Source: HB2-32-21 sp003448675 | Lineage (GTDB): Bacteria; Pseudomonadota; Gammaproteobacteria; Pseudomonadales; Porticoccaceae | Direction of reading: 5' to 3' | NCBI GenBank assembly: GCA_041584755.1 | Contig: JBFHDK010000009.1 | Span: 1-58,136, forward strand | Length of the DNA: 58,136 bases | In this document: in pieces, positions 34,656 through 44,472 of the stretch | How the letters are laid out: the number at the start of each line of letters is the position of its first letter | Position numbering within the stretch: the first letter of the stretch is position 1 | Notes under the pieces: generated by a model | Seen by the model: the letters and a program-made list of their open reading frames with translations, nothing else | The model's database searches: none | What the model was told of the DNA's origin: nothing | Made by a program: the position numbers and the translations under genes

Positions 34656-36026
34656 CTAGTGATGTAATTGCGCTGGTAGCCATGTGACCAGTTGAGGCCA
34701 TATGGCCAGCATCGCCAGCAACAGTACCTGAATCGCAATAAAAGGCATCACCCCCCGATAGATATGCCCGGTCAGCACCTGTGGGGGTGCAACGCCGCGC
34801 AGGTAGAAGAGAGCGAAGCCGAAAGGTGGCGTCAGGAACGAGGTTTGCAGGTTTACCGCGATCATGATGCCAAGCCAGATGGGGTCCAGGCCCATGGCCA
34901 ACAGTACTGGGCCGACAATGGGCACCACCACGAAGGTGATTTCAATAAAATCGAGAATAAAGCCAAGCACGAAAATCACCAGCATCACCGCAAGGGTAGC
35001 GCCAAACACCCCCCCGGGAATAGCCTCAAAGAATGAGGTCACCAGTTCTTCGCCGCCAAAGCCCCGAAACACCAGTGAAAAAATCGCCGCACCGATCAAA
35101 ATCATAAAGACCATGGAGGTCACCACCACCGTGGATTCCATTACTTCTCGCAGGCGCGCCACGGACATTTGACGGCGCAGCAGGGCCAGTATCGAAGCGC
35201 CAAAGGCACCCACGCCGGCAGCCTCGGTAGGCGTGGCGATGCCGCTGAGAATGGAGCCGAGCACGGCCACGATCAGCAACACTGGTGGCATCAGGCTGGC
35301 TAGCAGGCGTCGGGTGCTGAGTTGGCTGTCCTGGTCCGAGGCTGGAGGCGCCAGCTCCGGTTTGAGTTGGGCGAGGCCAAAAATATAGGTGCAATAGAGC
35401 GCCACCAGTATCAGCCCAGGAATCAGGGCGCCGACGAAGAGATCGCCGACGGAAACGGTTTTCGGCGTGAAAATACCCATATTCAACTGTGCCTGAGCGT
35501 AGGCGCTGGACAGAATATCTCCCAGTAAAACGAGCGCAATGGAGGGTGGAATAATCTGTCCGAGAGTGCCGGTGGCGCAGATAGCGCCGGTGGCCAACCG
35601 CGGGCTATAACCTCGTTTGAGCATGGTGGGCAGGGACATCAACCCCATGGTGACCACGGTTGCTCCAACAATGCCGGTACTGGCGGCTAGCAGCATGCCC
35701 ACCACGACCACCGAAATACCCAGACCGCCCCGCAATTTACCAAAGGCCTGGGCCATACTGTCCAGCAGGTCCTCGGCCAAGCGGGACTTTTCCAGCATCA
35801 CGCCCATAAAAATAAACAGCGGCACGGCCACCAGGGTCTGGTTGGTCATGGTGCCGTACAGGCGGTTGGGCAGGGCTTCGAGGAAGGCGAAATCGAAGAC
35901 ACCCAGGGCGCTGCCAATGGCCGCAAAGATCAAAGCGGTGCCAGCCAGGGAAAAAGCCACAGGGTAGCCCAGCATAATGACCAGGCAAACGGCCAGAAAC
36001 ATCCAAAGGGGCATAAATTCGAGCAT
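34656..36026 (-). CDS. TRAP transporter large permease (DctM-type)
   Basis: Na+-dependent TRAP importer membrane subunit, 456 aa, about 12 hydrophobic segments. VPLFIFMGVMLEKSRLAEDLLD, GTLGQIIPPSIALVLLGD and LQTSFLTPPFGFALFYLRG are family signatures. I chose the ATG at 36024-36026 (MLEFMPLWMFL), with GGAAGC upstream, because a longer frame back to 36089 runs into the small-subunit gene. The FLTPPFG and large loop with QLKPELAPP suggest the mannitol/chloroaromatic subgroup, substrate unknown. No binding protein is encoded nearby. Confidence 0.88.
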   Translation of the reverse strand: MLEFMPLWMFLAVCLVIMLGYPVAFSLAGTALIFAAIGSALGVFDFAFLEALPNRLYGTMTNQTLVAVPLFIFMGVMLEKSRLAEDLLDSMAQAFGKLRGGLGISVVVVGMLLAASTGIVGATVVTMGLMSLPTMLKRGYSPRLATGAICATGTLGQIIPPSIALVLLGDILSSAYAQAQLNMGIFTPKTVSVGDLFVGALIPGLILVALYCTYIFGLAQLKPELAPPASDQDSQLSTRRLLASLMPPVLLIVAVLGSILSGIATPTEAAGVGAFGASILALLRRQMSVARLREVMESTVVVTSMVFMILIGAAIFSLVFRGFGGEELVTSFFEAIPGGVFGATLAVMLVIFVLGFILDFIEITFVVVPIVGPVLLAMGLDPIWLGIMIAVNLQTSFLTPPFGFALFYLRGVAPPQVLTGHIYRGVMPFIAIQVLLLAMLAIWPQLVTWLPAQLHH

Positions 36027-36039
36027 GGTTTGCCGCTTC

Positions 36040-36612
36040 CTAGATCGTGCTGGTGGAGGCGTTGGGGTCGCTACCAGAAGCGGGGTCATCCCGGCCGAGC
36101 AAGGTGAGTAAAGCTTTGCTGAACTCAGCTATGCCTTGCAATAGAAGCAGGGTCGGCATAACCAGGAGCAAACTTTTGAGCAGATAAATCCAGGGCAGGC
36201 CAGAGTTTTCGCTGGACCGCTCCCGGATCGCCCAGCTGCTGGCCACATAATCCAGACTCAAATAAAAGATCACCAGACATACCGGCAGCAGTAAGAACAG
36301 GCTGCCGAGAAGGTTGACCCAGGCCCGGATACGGGGGGAAAAGTTGCGGTAAAAAATATCCACTCGCACATGACCGTCTTGCTTTAGGGTAAAGCCGATA
36401 CCCAACATAAAGACCATGGCGTGCAGATAGGATAGTGATTCCTGCAAAGCGATCGAGCCAGTGGACAGCACATAGCGCAGCACAACAATCACGCAGGTGA
36501 TAAGCACCATGGCAGCGGTGAACCAGGCGATAGCTCCGCCCATGCCCTGGCTGAAAACATTCAGTGTGTGGACTAGCTTGGGAGCTGTTTGCTTGTCTGT
36601 GGGAGTCGTCAA
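36040..36612 (-). CDS. TRAP transporter small permease (DctQ-type)
   Basis: Four-helix membrane partner of the large permease, 190 aa. The segment ALQESLSYLHAMVFMLGIGFTLKQDGHVRVDIFY is typical of DctQ. The apparent start is TTG at 36612 with a weak ribosome site. A TATAAT (complement of 36652-36657) upstream may be its -10. It stops 13 bases before the large-subunit start. Confidence 0.85.
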   Translation of the reverse strand: MTTPTDKQTAPKLVHTLNVFSQGMGGAIAWFTAAMVLITCVIVVLRYVLSTGSIALQESLSYLHAMVFMLGIGFTLKQDGHVRVDIFYRNFSPRIRAWVNLLGSLFLLLPVCLVIFYLSLDYVASSWAIRERSSENSGLPWIYLLKSLLLVMPTLLLLQGIAEFSKALLTLLGRDDPASGSDPNASTSTI

Positions 36613-36679
36613 CGTTGGAGTCCGTATGGGTTCTTGCTGGTTTGCGCCGGAATTATAAACCAGGGGCGGGTTACGGAGG

Positions 36680-36719
36680 TTGTCACAAATCTGTCATATA
36701 ACAGACATATTATTGTCAC
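36680..36719 (+). promoter_or_regulatory. Pho box array upstream of pstS (four phased half-sites)
   Basis: Four 7-bp PhoB half-sites with exact 11-bp phasing: TTGTCAC (36680), CTGTCAT (36691), CAGACAT (36702) and TTGTCAC (36713). The first two with AAAT between form a consensus Pho box. Ten bases after the last repeat comes a -10-like TATGAT (36730-36735), the spacing expected for PhoB-activated promoters lacking a -35. Confidence 0.85.
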
Positions 36720-36767
36720 TCGCTATTTTTATGATGCCTGCTCGAACCCTAATCGCAGGAGAACAGC

Positions 36768-37832
36768 GTGAAATTCAAGTCCAAATTAACCACCACAAGC
36801 CTCGCGTTAAGTCTCGCGCTGGCCGCCAGCCAAAGCATGGCAGCGGGTCGGGATTACATCAGCATTGTCGGCTCTTCTACCGTTTACCCCTTCGCCACCG
36901 TTGTTGCCGAGCGTTTTGGCAAGACTACCGGCAACCCGACCCCGAAAGTAGAATCCACCGGGTCTGGTGGCGGCATGAAACTGTTTTGTTCCGGTGTTGG
37001 CACGGGCCACGCCGATATTACCAATGCTTCCCGTCGGATGAAAAAATCTGAGTTTGAACTGTGTCAGTCCAATGGTGTAACCGACGTTGTTGAGGTCTTG
37101 ATTGGTTTTGATGGCATTGTGCTGGCCAATTCAAACAAGACCCAGGTGATGGATCTAAGCCGCAAGGACATCTTCCTGGCCCTGGCCAAGGAAGTCCCCG
37201 CCAAAGATGGCGAAAAACTGATCCCCAACCCCTACAAGACCTGGAGTGACGTTAATCCTGCCCTGCCCAATACCAAAATCGAGGTGCTTGGTCCGCCACC
37301 CACTTCCGGCACCCGCGATGCCTTCGCCGAACTGGCCCTGGAAGGTGGTTGCAAGAAGTTTGACTGGATCAAGGCAATGAAAAAGAAAGACAAGAAAGCC
37401 TACAAGGCCGTGTGCCACACCATTCGTGAAGATGGCGCCTATGTGGAAGCCGGTGAGAACGATAACCTGATTGTGCAGAAACTCAATGCCAACCCCGAAG
37501 CGCTGGGTGTGTTTGGCTTCAGCTTCCTGGATCAAAATAGCGACAAGGTTCAGGGTTCCAAAATCGAAGGTGTCGAACCCACTTTCGATAGCATTGCCGA
37601 TAAATCCTATCCGGTGTCCCGGCCTTTGTACTTTTATGTGAAAAAAGCTCACGTTGGCGTGGTTCCCGGCATTGACGGTTACCTGGCAGAATTCACCAGC
37701 GAAAAGGCGTGGGGTAGTGACGGTTATCTGGCGGAAAAGGGCATGATTCCCCTGCCCGATGAAACCCGGGCCAAGTTTGGCGCCAATGTTAAAAACCTCA
37801 CGGCAATGACTGGCGAGGAAGCGCTTAAATAG
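36768..37832 (+). CDS. pstS: Periplasmic phosphate-binding protein PstS
   Basis: Substrate-binding protein of the high-affinity phosphate ABC importer. 354 aa with a signal peptide (about 1-26, ending SMAA). Phosphate-binding segments SSTVYPF, ESTGSGGGMKLFCSG, and the SGTRDAF loop are conserved. It is of the longer marine/Pseudomonas-type class. GTG start with AGGAGA upstream. Preceded by a Pho-box array and followed by a strong terminator, which should give excess PstS over the permease. Confidence 0.95.
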   Translation: MKFKSKLTTTSLALSLALAASQSMAAGRDYISIVGSSTVYPFATVVAERFGKTTGNPTPKVESTGSGGGMKLFCSGVGTGHADITNASRRMKKSEFELCQSNGVTDVVEVLIGFDGIVLANSNKTQVMDLSRKDIFLALAKEVPAKDGEKLIPNPYKTWSDVNPALPNTKIEVLGPPPTSGTRDAFAELALEGGCKKFDWIKAMKKKDKKAYKAVCHTIREDGAYVEAGENDNLIVQKLNANPEALGVFGFSFLDQNSDKVQGSKIEGVEPTFDSIADKSYPVSRPLYFYVKKAHVGVVPGIDGYLAEFTSEKAWGSDGYLAEKGMIPLPDETRAKFGANVKNLTAMTGEEALK

Positions 37833-37881
37833 GGGTTAGCTACCTACAAACGTTGCTTTAAAAGCGTCATTGACGTGATCC

Positions 37882-37910
37882 AAAGGGCCTGGCGTAAGCC
37901 TGGCCCTTTT
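37882..37910 (+). terminator. Hairpin terminator/attenuator after pstS
   Basis: AAAGGGCC ... GGCCCTTTT with an inner GGC-GTAA-GCC stem (one T/T mismatch), ending in TTTT, 49 bases past the pstS stop. Probably a partial terminator, since pstC has no own promoter that I can see. Confidence 0.75.
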
Positions 37911-37996
37911 AACGTTAAGCGTTCATCTATACCAACGACGATCTGCCAGCAGCTGGCCTTGATAAATCAGGACTAACGAGAGGACAAAGGGCCACC

Positions 37997-39385
37997 ATGA
38001 AAACGCCGAGTTTACTGATTTTTCTTGTGCTGGCGGGGGTCTTGTTCTATTACCTTGGTCGCCAGCGATCGCTGGTTCTGGCCAAAGGCATTGGCGGCAC
38101 GCGACATCTGAATTCACTGCCTTTTTATTATGGTGTGCAATCGGCGCTATGGTGCGCCTTGCCAGCGTTGCTGTTAATGGTGTTGTGGCTGGCCTTTGAT
38201 GAGCCGATTATCTCAGCGCTGGTGGCAGCGGGCCTGCCGGAAAACTATCAGGGGATATCTAGCGCCGAACACGATCTGCTGATGAGCCAGATTGAAAACA
38301 TTGCCGCCGGGGTTTTGTCCCCGCAAAGCAGTGAGCCAGCGCTGGTCCTGGCGTCGGAGCACTTGAATCGACTAAAAAGCATCACGCAAAACATCCTTAC
38401 GGCAGTGACCCTGATTCTGACCTCGCTGGGCGGCGCCTGGGCCTGGTGGTCCATGACGCCGCAACAGAGAGCCCGCAATCAGGTGGAGTGGGTTTTCAAG
38501 GCTGGTCTATTGCTCTGTGCGTCCTTGGCTATTTTTACCACCCTCGGTATTGCTCTGTCGGTAATTTTCGAGTCCCTGCGTTTTTTCCAGGCGGTGCCGA
38601 TCACGGAATTTCTTTTTGGCCTGGACTGGAGTCCCCAAACTGCGATCCGGGCGGATCAGGTGGGTGGCTCGGGCGCTTTCGGCATGGTGCCGCTGTTTAC
38701 CGGCACCCTGCTTATCTCTCTGATTGCTATGGTGGTGGCGGTGCCCGCCGGGCTTATGTCGGCTATCTACCTGGCTGAATATGCCGGGCCGCGTCTGCGT
38801 GGTTACGCCAAACCGGCCCTTGAGATACTGGCGGGCATTCCCACCGTGGTCTATGGCTTTTTTGCTGCGCTCACGGTAGCGCCCTTCGTTCGTGAGGTAG
38901 GGACGGGTGTGGGGCTGACGGTCAGCTCCGAGAGTGCCCTGGCGGCGGGCCTGGTAATGGGCATTATGATTATTCCGTTTATTTCCTCCCTCGCCGATGA
39001 CGTGATTAACGCGGTGCCGCAGACCCTGCGCGATGGTTCCCTGGCGCTGGGCGCGACCCACTCCGAGACCGTGAAAAAAGTGATTTTCCCCGCTGCGCTG
39101 CCTGGCATTGTTGGCGGCGTTCTGCTGGCGGTATCCAGGGCAATTGGTGAAACCATGATTGTGGTGATGGCCGCAGGCATGGCGGCGCGGTTGACCGCCA
39201 ACCCACTGGATGCGGTTACCACCGTCACTGTACAGATTGCCACCCTGCTGGTGGGCGATCAGGAGTTTGACAGTCCCAAGACGCTGTCGGCATTTGCGCT
39301 GGGTCTGATGTTGTTCCTGGTGACCCTGCTGCTTAATATCGTGGCGTTAAACGTGGTTAAGAAATACCGGGAACAATATGACTGA
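37997..39385 (+). CDS. pstC: Phosphate ABC transporter permease PstC
   Basis: Inner-membrane permease, 462 aa. An N-terminal extension with two or three extra hydrophobic segments (about residues 5-75 and 135-150) precedes the conserved core, as in Pseudomonas. Core hallmarks are PLFTGTLLISLIAMVVAVPAGL, ILAGIPTVVYGFFA and the EAA-type loop TLRDGSLALGATHSETVKKVIFPAALPGI. The gene overlaps pstA by 8 bases. Confidence 0.94.
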   Translation: MKTPSLLIFLVLAGVLFYYLGRQRSLVLAKGIGGTRHLNSLPFYYGVQSALWCALPALLLMVLWLAFDEPIISALVAAGLPENYQGISSAEHDLLMSQIENIAAGVLSPQSSEPALVLASEHLNRLKSITQNILTAVTLILTSLGGAWAWWSMTPQQRARNQVEWVFKAGLLLCASLAIFTTLGIALSVIFESLRFFQAVPITEFLFGLDWSPQTAIRADQVGGSGAFGMVPLFTGTLLISLIAMVVAVPAGLMSAIYLAEYAGPRLRGYAKPALEILAGIPTVVYGFFAALTVAPFVREVGTGVGLTVSSESALAAGLVMGIMIIPFISSLADDVINAVPQTLRDGSLALGATHSETVKKVIFPAALPGIVGGVLLAVSRAIGETMIVVMAAGMAARLTANPLDAVTTVTVQIATLLVGDQEFDSPKTLSAFALGLMLFLVTLLLNIVALNVVKKYREQYD

Positions 39386-40661
39386 ACCCAATAACAACAC
39401 AGCGATAATCCAGCGCAGCCTGGCCAGACGCTATCGGGCGGAAAAGCGTTTCCGGCTCTATGGCCTGCTGGGGATCGCTTTTGGTCTGCTTTGTGTGGTG
39501 ACCTTGTTTTACGACATTGTCAGCAAGGGTCACGGTGCCTTCAGGCAGACCTATGTCAAGCTTGAGATCAACTACGACGCCGAGCTTCTGGGTATCGGAG
39601 ATATTAGCGACGCCCGCCAGCTGGCGGCGGCGGACTACCCGGCGCTGGTTACCCAGGCCCTGAGTCAACGTCTCGGGTCGGTGTCCGGTCGCAAGGCGCG
39701 ACGGGAACTCAAGCGGTTGATGAGTGACAGCGCCGGTTATGAGTTACAGAGTCGCCTGAAGGCGAGGCCGGCATTACTGGGCGCCAGCGAAAGCCTCTGG
39801 TTGTTGGCCGATGATGACATCGACACTTACTATAAAAGCCTTGATGCCAGCGGCCAGGGTTTTACTGGCCGGGTTACAGAGCGCCAACAGGCCTGGATCA
39901 AGGATCTGATCGCCACCGACGACATCCGTTTGCAATTCAACTGGGTGTTTTTCCGCAATGGCGATTCCCGAGAGCCGGAACAGGCCGGTATTGGCGGCGC
40001 CGCCATGGGCTCGTTGCTGACCCTGCTGATTACGTTTTTCCTGTCCTTCCCGATTGGGGTTGCGGCGGCTGTGTATCTGGAAGAGTTTGCGCCGAAAAAC
40101 CGCTGGACGGATTTTATCGAGGTCAATATCAACAACTTGGCGGCGGTGCCCTCCATTATCTTTGGCCTGCTGGGGTTGGCGATATTGATCAACTTTTTTC
40201 ATGTGCCGCGCTCGGTACCGGTAATCGGCGGCCTGGTACTGACATTGATGACCCTGCCGACCATTATTATCTCGAGCCGGGCGGCGATTAAATCGGTGCC
40301 GCCATCGATTCGCGAGGCGGCCATCGGTATCGGCGCCTCGCCTATGCAGGTGGTCTTGCAACACGTTTTGCCCCTGGCCATGCCCGGTATGTTGACTGGC
40401 TCGATAATCGGCATGGCCCAGGCGCTGGGTGAGACCGCGCCGCTTTTGATGATCGGCATGGTGGCTTTTATCGTGGATATCCCCCAGGGCTTTACCGACC
40501 CGGCCACAGTCTTGCCGGTGCAGATATTCCTGTGGTCAGATAGCCCGGAACGGGCGTTTGTGGAAAAGACCTCGGCGGCGATCATGGTGTTGCTAACTTT
40601 CCTTATCTCCATGAACGCTCTGGCGGTGGCCATGCGCCGCCGGCTTGAGCGTCGCTGGTAA
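39378..40661 (+). CDS. pstA: Phosphate ABC transporter permease PstA
   Basis: Second permease subunit, 427 aa. After the first membrane helix (about 27-50) a periplasmic insertion of about 150 residues precedes the core, as in the long PstA forms. Core signatures are MGSLLTLLITFFLSFPIGVAAAVYLEEF, NNLAAVPSIIFGLLG and SIREAAIGIGASPMQVVLQHVLPLAMPGM. It overlaps pstC and is followed after 82 bases by pstB; a CCGTCG/CGACGG stem (40666-40680) lies in that gap. Confidence 0.94.
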   Translation: MTEPNNNTAIIQRSLARRYRAEKRFRLYGLLGIAFGLLCVVTLFYDIVSKGHGAFRQTYVKLEINYDAELLGIGDISDARQLAAADYPALVTQALSQRLGSVSGRKARRELKRLMSDSAGYELQSRLKARPALLGASESLWLLADDDIDTYYKSLDASGQGFTGRVTERQQAWIKDLIATDDIRLQFNWVFFRNGDSREPEQAGIGGAAMGSLLTLLITFFLSFPIGVAAAVYLEEFAPKNRWTDFIEVNINNLAAVPSIIFGLLGLAILINFFHVPRSVPVIGGLVLTLMTLPTIIISSRAAIKSVPPSIREAAIGIGASPMQVVLQHVLPLAMPGMLTGSIIGMAQALGETAPLLMIGMVAFIVDIPQGFTDPATVLPVQIFLWSDSPERAFVEKTSAAIMVLLTFLISMNALAVAMRRRLERRW

Positions 40662-40743
40662 AAGACCGTCGGGACGACGGCGGTATTTGCTTTACGGAAC
40701 GAACGATGATTGACCTAACGACACGTATTTTTGGTGACCAACC

Positions 40744-41637
<894 letters not shown>

Positions 41638-41660
41638 TCTGGCGCTAAAGGAGGGCAAAT

Positions 41661-42359
41661 ATGGATAAGCTGCAACTCGATCAACACATTTCCAAACAGT
41701 TCAATGAAGACCTGGAAGCCCTGAAAAGCGAAATGCTGGCCATGGGCGGTGTAGTTGAAAAACAACTGGGGGAGGCGATCAAGGCGCTGGAAGCCGCCGA
41801 CAGCGTACTGGCGGAAAGTGTTCTGGTTATCGAGGACGACGTTGATGAAATGGAGCGGGATATCGATGAGCAGTGCGCGACCCTGATTGCCCGGCGCCAA
41901 CCGGCGGCCACGGATCTGCGCATGGTGCTGGTGGTCTCCAAGTGCGTTCGCGACCTGGAGCGCATTGGTGACGAGGCCCAGAAAATAGCCAAAATGGCAA
42001 TTCAGCTGAGCAGTGACGAAGCGCCGCGCGGTTATCTAGAAGTGCGCCATATCGCTGAAGATGCCCAGGCCATGTTGCGCGATGCTCTGAATGCATTCAT
42101 GCGCTACGACGCCGACGCCGCCATCAGCACCATGGCCAAGGATAGCCAGCTTGATCGGGATTACTCCAGTGCCCTGCGGGAATTGATTACCTATATGATG
42201 GAAGATCCGCGCAATATCTCTCGCGCCCTCAACGTCGCCTGGGCCCTGCGTTCACTGGAGCGGGTTGGCGATCACGCTAAAAATATCTGCGAACATGTGG
42301 TTTATCTGGTTAAGGGTACGGACATCCGCCACGGCCACCTCGAAGATCTGGATCAATAG
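41661..42359 (+). CDS. phoU: Phosphate signalling protein PhoU
   Basis: Cytoplasmic negative regulator linking Pst to PhoR. 232 aa, two three-helix repeats with the E/D-rich metal-binding motifs (EDDVDEMERDIDE; KDSQLDRDYSSALRE) and RDLERIGDEAQKIA / RSLERVGDHAKNICEHVVYL. A strong AAGGAGG site precedes the ATG. Last gene of the pst operon proper. Confidence 0.96.
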   Translation: MDKLQLDQHISKQFNEDLEALKSEMLAMGGVVEKQLGEAIKALEAADSVLAESVLVIEDDVDEMERDIDEQCATLIARRQPAATDLRMVLVVSKCVRDLERIGDEAQKIAKMAIQLSSDEAPRGYLEVRHIAEDAQAMLRDALNAFMRYDADAAISTMAKDSQLDRDYSSALRELITYMMEDPRNISRALNVAWALRSLERVGDHAKNICEHVVYLVKGTDIRHGHLEDLDQ

Positions 42360-42370
42360 TTTTTTCAGGG

Positions 42371-43078
42371 ATGTCAGCCGGCAAACAGGGGCCTGAGTTC
42401 CCGGGCTTTCCGGCAGGAATGCTGCTTTTTCTGGATGAGCTGGCGAACAATAATCATCGCCCCTGGTTTCAGGAAAACAAGCAGCGTTATCAGGATTTGG
42501 TCGCCAATCCGGCTCTGGATTTTATCGCCGCCATGGCCGAGCCTCTGGCGGATATTTCGAAACATTTTGAAGCCATACCCCGGCGCAGCGGCGGCTCGTT
42601 GATGCGAGTTTACCGGGACACCCGCTTTGGCCCGGACAAAACGCCTTATAAAACCAACGTTGGCATCCAGTTTCGCCACGTGTTGGCTCGGGATATTCAC
42701 GCACCGGGTTTTTATCTGCACATGGAACCGGCGGAGGTGTTTGTCGGCGTCGGATCCTGGCGCCCAGACCGGGGAGCGCTGGCTAAAATCCGCCAGCGTA
42801 TCGCCGAAAAACCCAAATATTGGCAGGCCCTGGAGCAGGATAAGGTCTTTGCCGGGGAATTCGACTTTAGCGGCGACAGCCTCAAACGTGCGCCCCGGGG
42901 GTTCGACCCGGAGCACCCGCTAATCGAAACCCTAAAACGCAAGGACTTTATCGCGCTGAAACATTTTCCCGCCCGCGACATAGAAAGCCCGGTGTTTTTC
43001 GAGGCGGTATCAGCGAGCTTTCGCAACGGCCTGCCGTTGATGAGGTTTTTGTGTGATGCCCTCGAACTCAAAATTTAA
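42371..43078 (+). CDS. DUF2461 family protein
   Basis: 235 aa, matching the TIGR02453/DUF2461 family of unknown function. Family features: FLDELANNNHRPWFQENKQRY near the N-terminus, LMRVYRDTRFGPDKTPYKTNVGIQFRH, GFYLHMEPAEVFVGVGSW and a C-terminal PL-x-RFL segment. No signal peptide or membrane helix. It begins 11 bases after phoU, so it may be transcribed with the pst operon, but nothing ties its function to phosphate. Confidence 0.88.
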   Translation: MSAGKQGPEFPGFPAGMLLFLDELANNNHRPWFQENKQRYQDLVANPALDFIAAMAEPLADISKHFEAIPRRSGGSLMRVYRDTRFGPDKTPYKTNVGIQFRHVLARDIHAPGFYLHMEPAEVFVGVGSWRPDRGALAKIRQRIAEKPKYWQALEQDKVFAGEFDFSGDSLKRAPRGFDPEHPLIETLKRKDFIALKHFPARDIESPVFFEAVSASFRNGLPLMRFLCDALELKI

Positions 43079-43283
43079 GCACTTCCTGGCAACCACTTAT
43101 GCCAGCACATTGACGCATTTTGACAAATGTGGTGTCATTGCCCGCCTTTGCGATTCTGGACGATCGGTGGCCAGGCTCAGGGCAGCGCAACCCCGTCTTC
43201 GGCATCCCAAAGTATCACCTTTTGTTAACCCATTAAGGCAGACCAGCCGCCTCTGGCTTGTTTGTCCCCCGTGAGGAAAGTTC
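43079..43283 (+). promoter_or_regulatory. Intergenic region with inverted repeats before the thiolase-fold gene
   Basis: About 205 bp without a gene. CACATT (43106-43111) and AATGTG (43126-43131) form a 6-bp inverted repeat around a second one, CATTT (43116-43120) and AAATG (43125-43129). This looks like an operator for a dimeric regulator, but no regulator gene is adjacent. Ribosome site GAGGAAAG precedes the ATG at 43284. Confidence 0.3.
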
Positions 43284-44468
43284 ATGACAGCAGCGCCGTC
43301 ACTAGATTTCAGAGACAAGGCCGCCATTGTCGGTATCGGCGAGACGGAATACACCCGAGGCTCGGAGCGACCTTCATCCGAAGCCATGCTCGAAGCCACA
43401 CGCAAGGCGATTGCCGATTCCGGTTTAAAACCCAGCGATATCGATGGCCTGGTCCTGCCACCGGTTCTGATTACCGCCGAGGAGATCGCGGCGAATCTGG
43501 GTATCGAGGATCTCCGCTACTCGGTTACCGTTAATATGGGCGGTGCCAGTCCCGTTACCACACTGCAGAGCGCGGCCATGGCCATCGCCGCGGGTGTGGC
43601 AAAGAATATCGTTGTTACCGCCGGTTGGAACGGCTCTTCGGCACTGCGGCCCAAGCCCGGCGCCAAGTTTGTCGAAGCGGTATCCATCCCGGCGTTGGAA
43701 CGGACCCTGAGTGGTTACTACTTTCCCTATGGTAGCGCCTCTCCGGTGCAAATGTACGCCTGGATCGCCATGCGTCATATGCAGACCTTTGGTATCGGGC
43801 CCGAGGCCACGGGCGCGGTTGCCATCGCGGCCCGCAAACATGCCCAGCATAACGACAAGGCCATTACCCGTGGTCAGCCCCTGGATATGGAGACCTATCT
43901 CAACTCCCGATGGATATCCGAGCCCTTCCGCCTCTATGACTGTTGTCTCGAAACCGATGGTGCTTGCGCCGTTGTGCTGAGCCGAGCGGAAGAAGCCAAG
44001 GATTTGCGCCACCGCCCGGCTTACATTATGGCCGCCGCCGAGGGCCATCCCTATCCGGCGGATGACATCGCCAATCGACCGGATATGTTCCATATCGGTC
44101 TTTCCAATTCGGCGCCCAAGGCTTTTGCCATGGCTGGCCTGAAGCCCACGGATATGGATTTCATCCAGATCTATGATTGCTTTACCTACGTGGTGTTGCT
44201 GCAACTGGAAGCCCTGGGCTTTTGTGAACAGGGCGCGGTGGCTGAATTCGTCAAGGACGGGAATATCGAAATCGGCGGCAAGTTCCCCATGAATACCCAC
44301 GGCGGTCTGCATTCCCAGGCCCATGTCTGGGGCTTGAACCACGTGGTGGAAGCCACTCGTCAGCTGCGCGGCGACGGTGGTGAAGTACAGGTTAAAGACG
44401 CCGAGCTGGGCCTGGTCACCGGCTGGGGTGATTTCGGCGATGGCAGTCTGGTTATTTTGAGGAGATAG
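43284..44468 (+). CDS. Thiolase-fold acetyl-CoA acetyltransferase-like protein lacking the catalytic Cys
   Basis: 394 aa of the SCP-x/lipid-transfer thiolase family. KAAIVGIGETEYTRGS and the C-terminal NTHGGLHSQAHVWGLNH are typical. Where thiolases have the acyl-accepting Cys (CxSG), this protein has GGASPV, so the nucleophile is replaced by Gly or Ala. The second thiolase Cys near the C-terminus is also not seen. Family knowledge: such Cys-less proteins paired with DUF35 partners (Ltp2-ChsH2) are aldolases acting on steroid side-chain CoA esters. The next gene, 4 bases on, is exactly such a DUF35 partner. The substrate is unknown. Confidence 0.85.
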   Translation: MTAAPSLDFRDKAAIVGIGETEYTRGSERPSSEAMLEATRKAIADSGLKPSDIDGLVLPPVLITAEEIAANLGIEDLRYSVTVNMGGASPVTTLQSAAMAIAAGVAKNIVVTAGWNGSSALRPKPGAKFVEAVSIPALERTLSGYYFPYGSASPVQMYAWIAMRHMQTFGIGPEATGAVAIAARKHAQHNDKAITRGQPLDMETYLNSRWISEPFRLYDCCLETDGACAVVLSRAEEAKDLRHRPAYIMAAAEGHPYPADDIANRPDMFHIGLSNSAPKAFAMAGLKPTDMDFIQIYDCFTYVVLLQLEALGFCEQGAVAEFVKDGNIEIGGKFPMNTHGGLHSQAHVWGLNHVVEATRQLRGDGGEVQVKDAELGLVTGWGDFGDGSLVILRR

Positions 44469-44472
44469 TTTA

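Noticed and set aside
39774..40364. 196-codon minus-strand frame over pstA
   Set aside because: Antisense to conserved PstA; low-complexity Gln/Arg/His-rich translation typical of a shadow frame.
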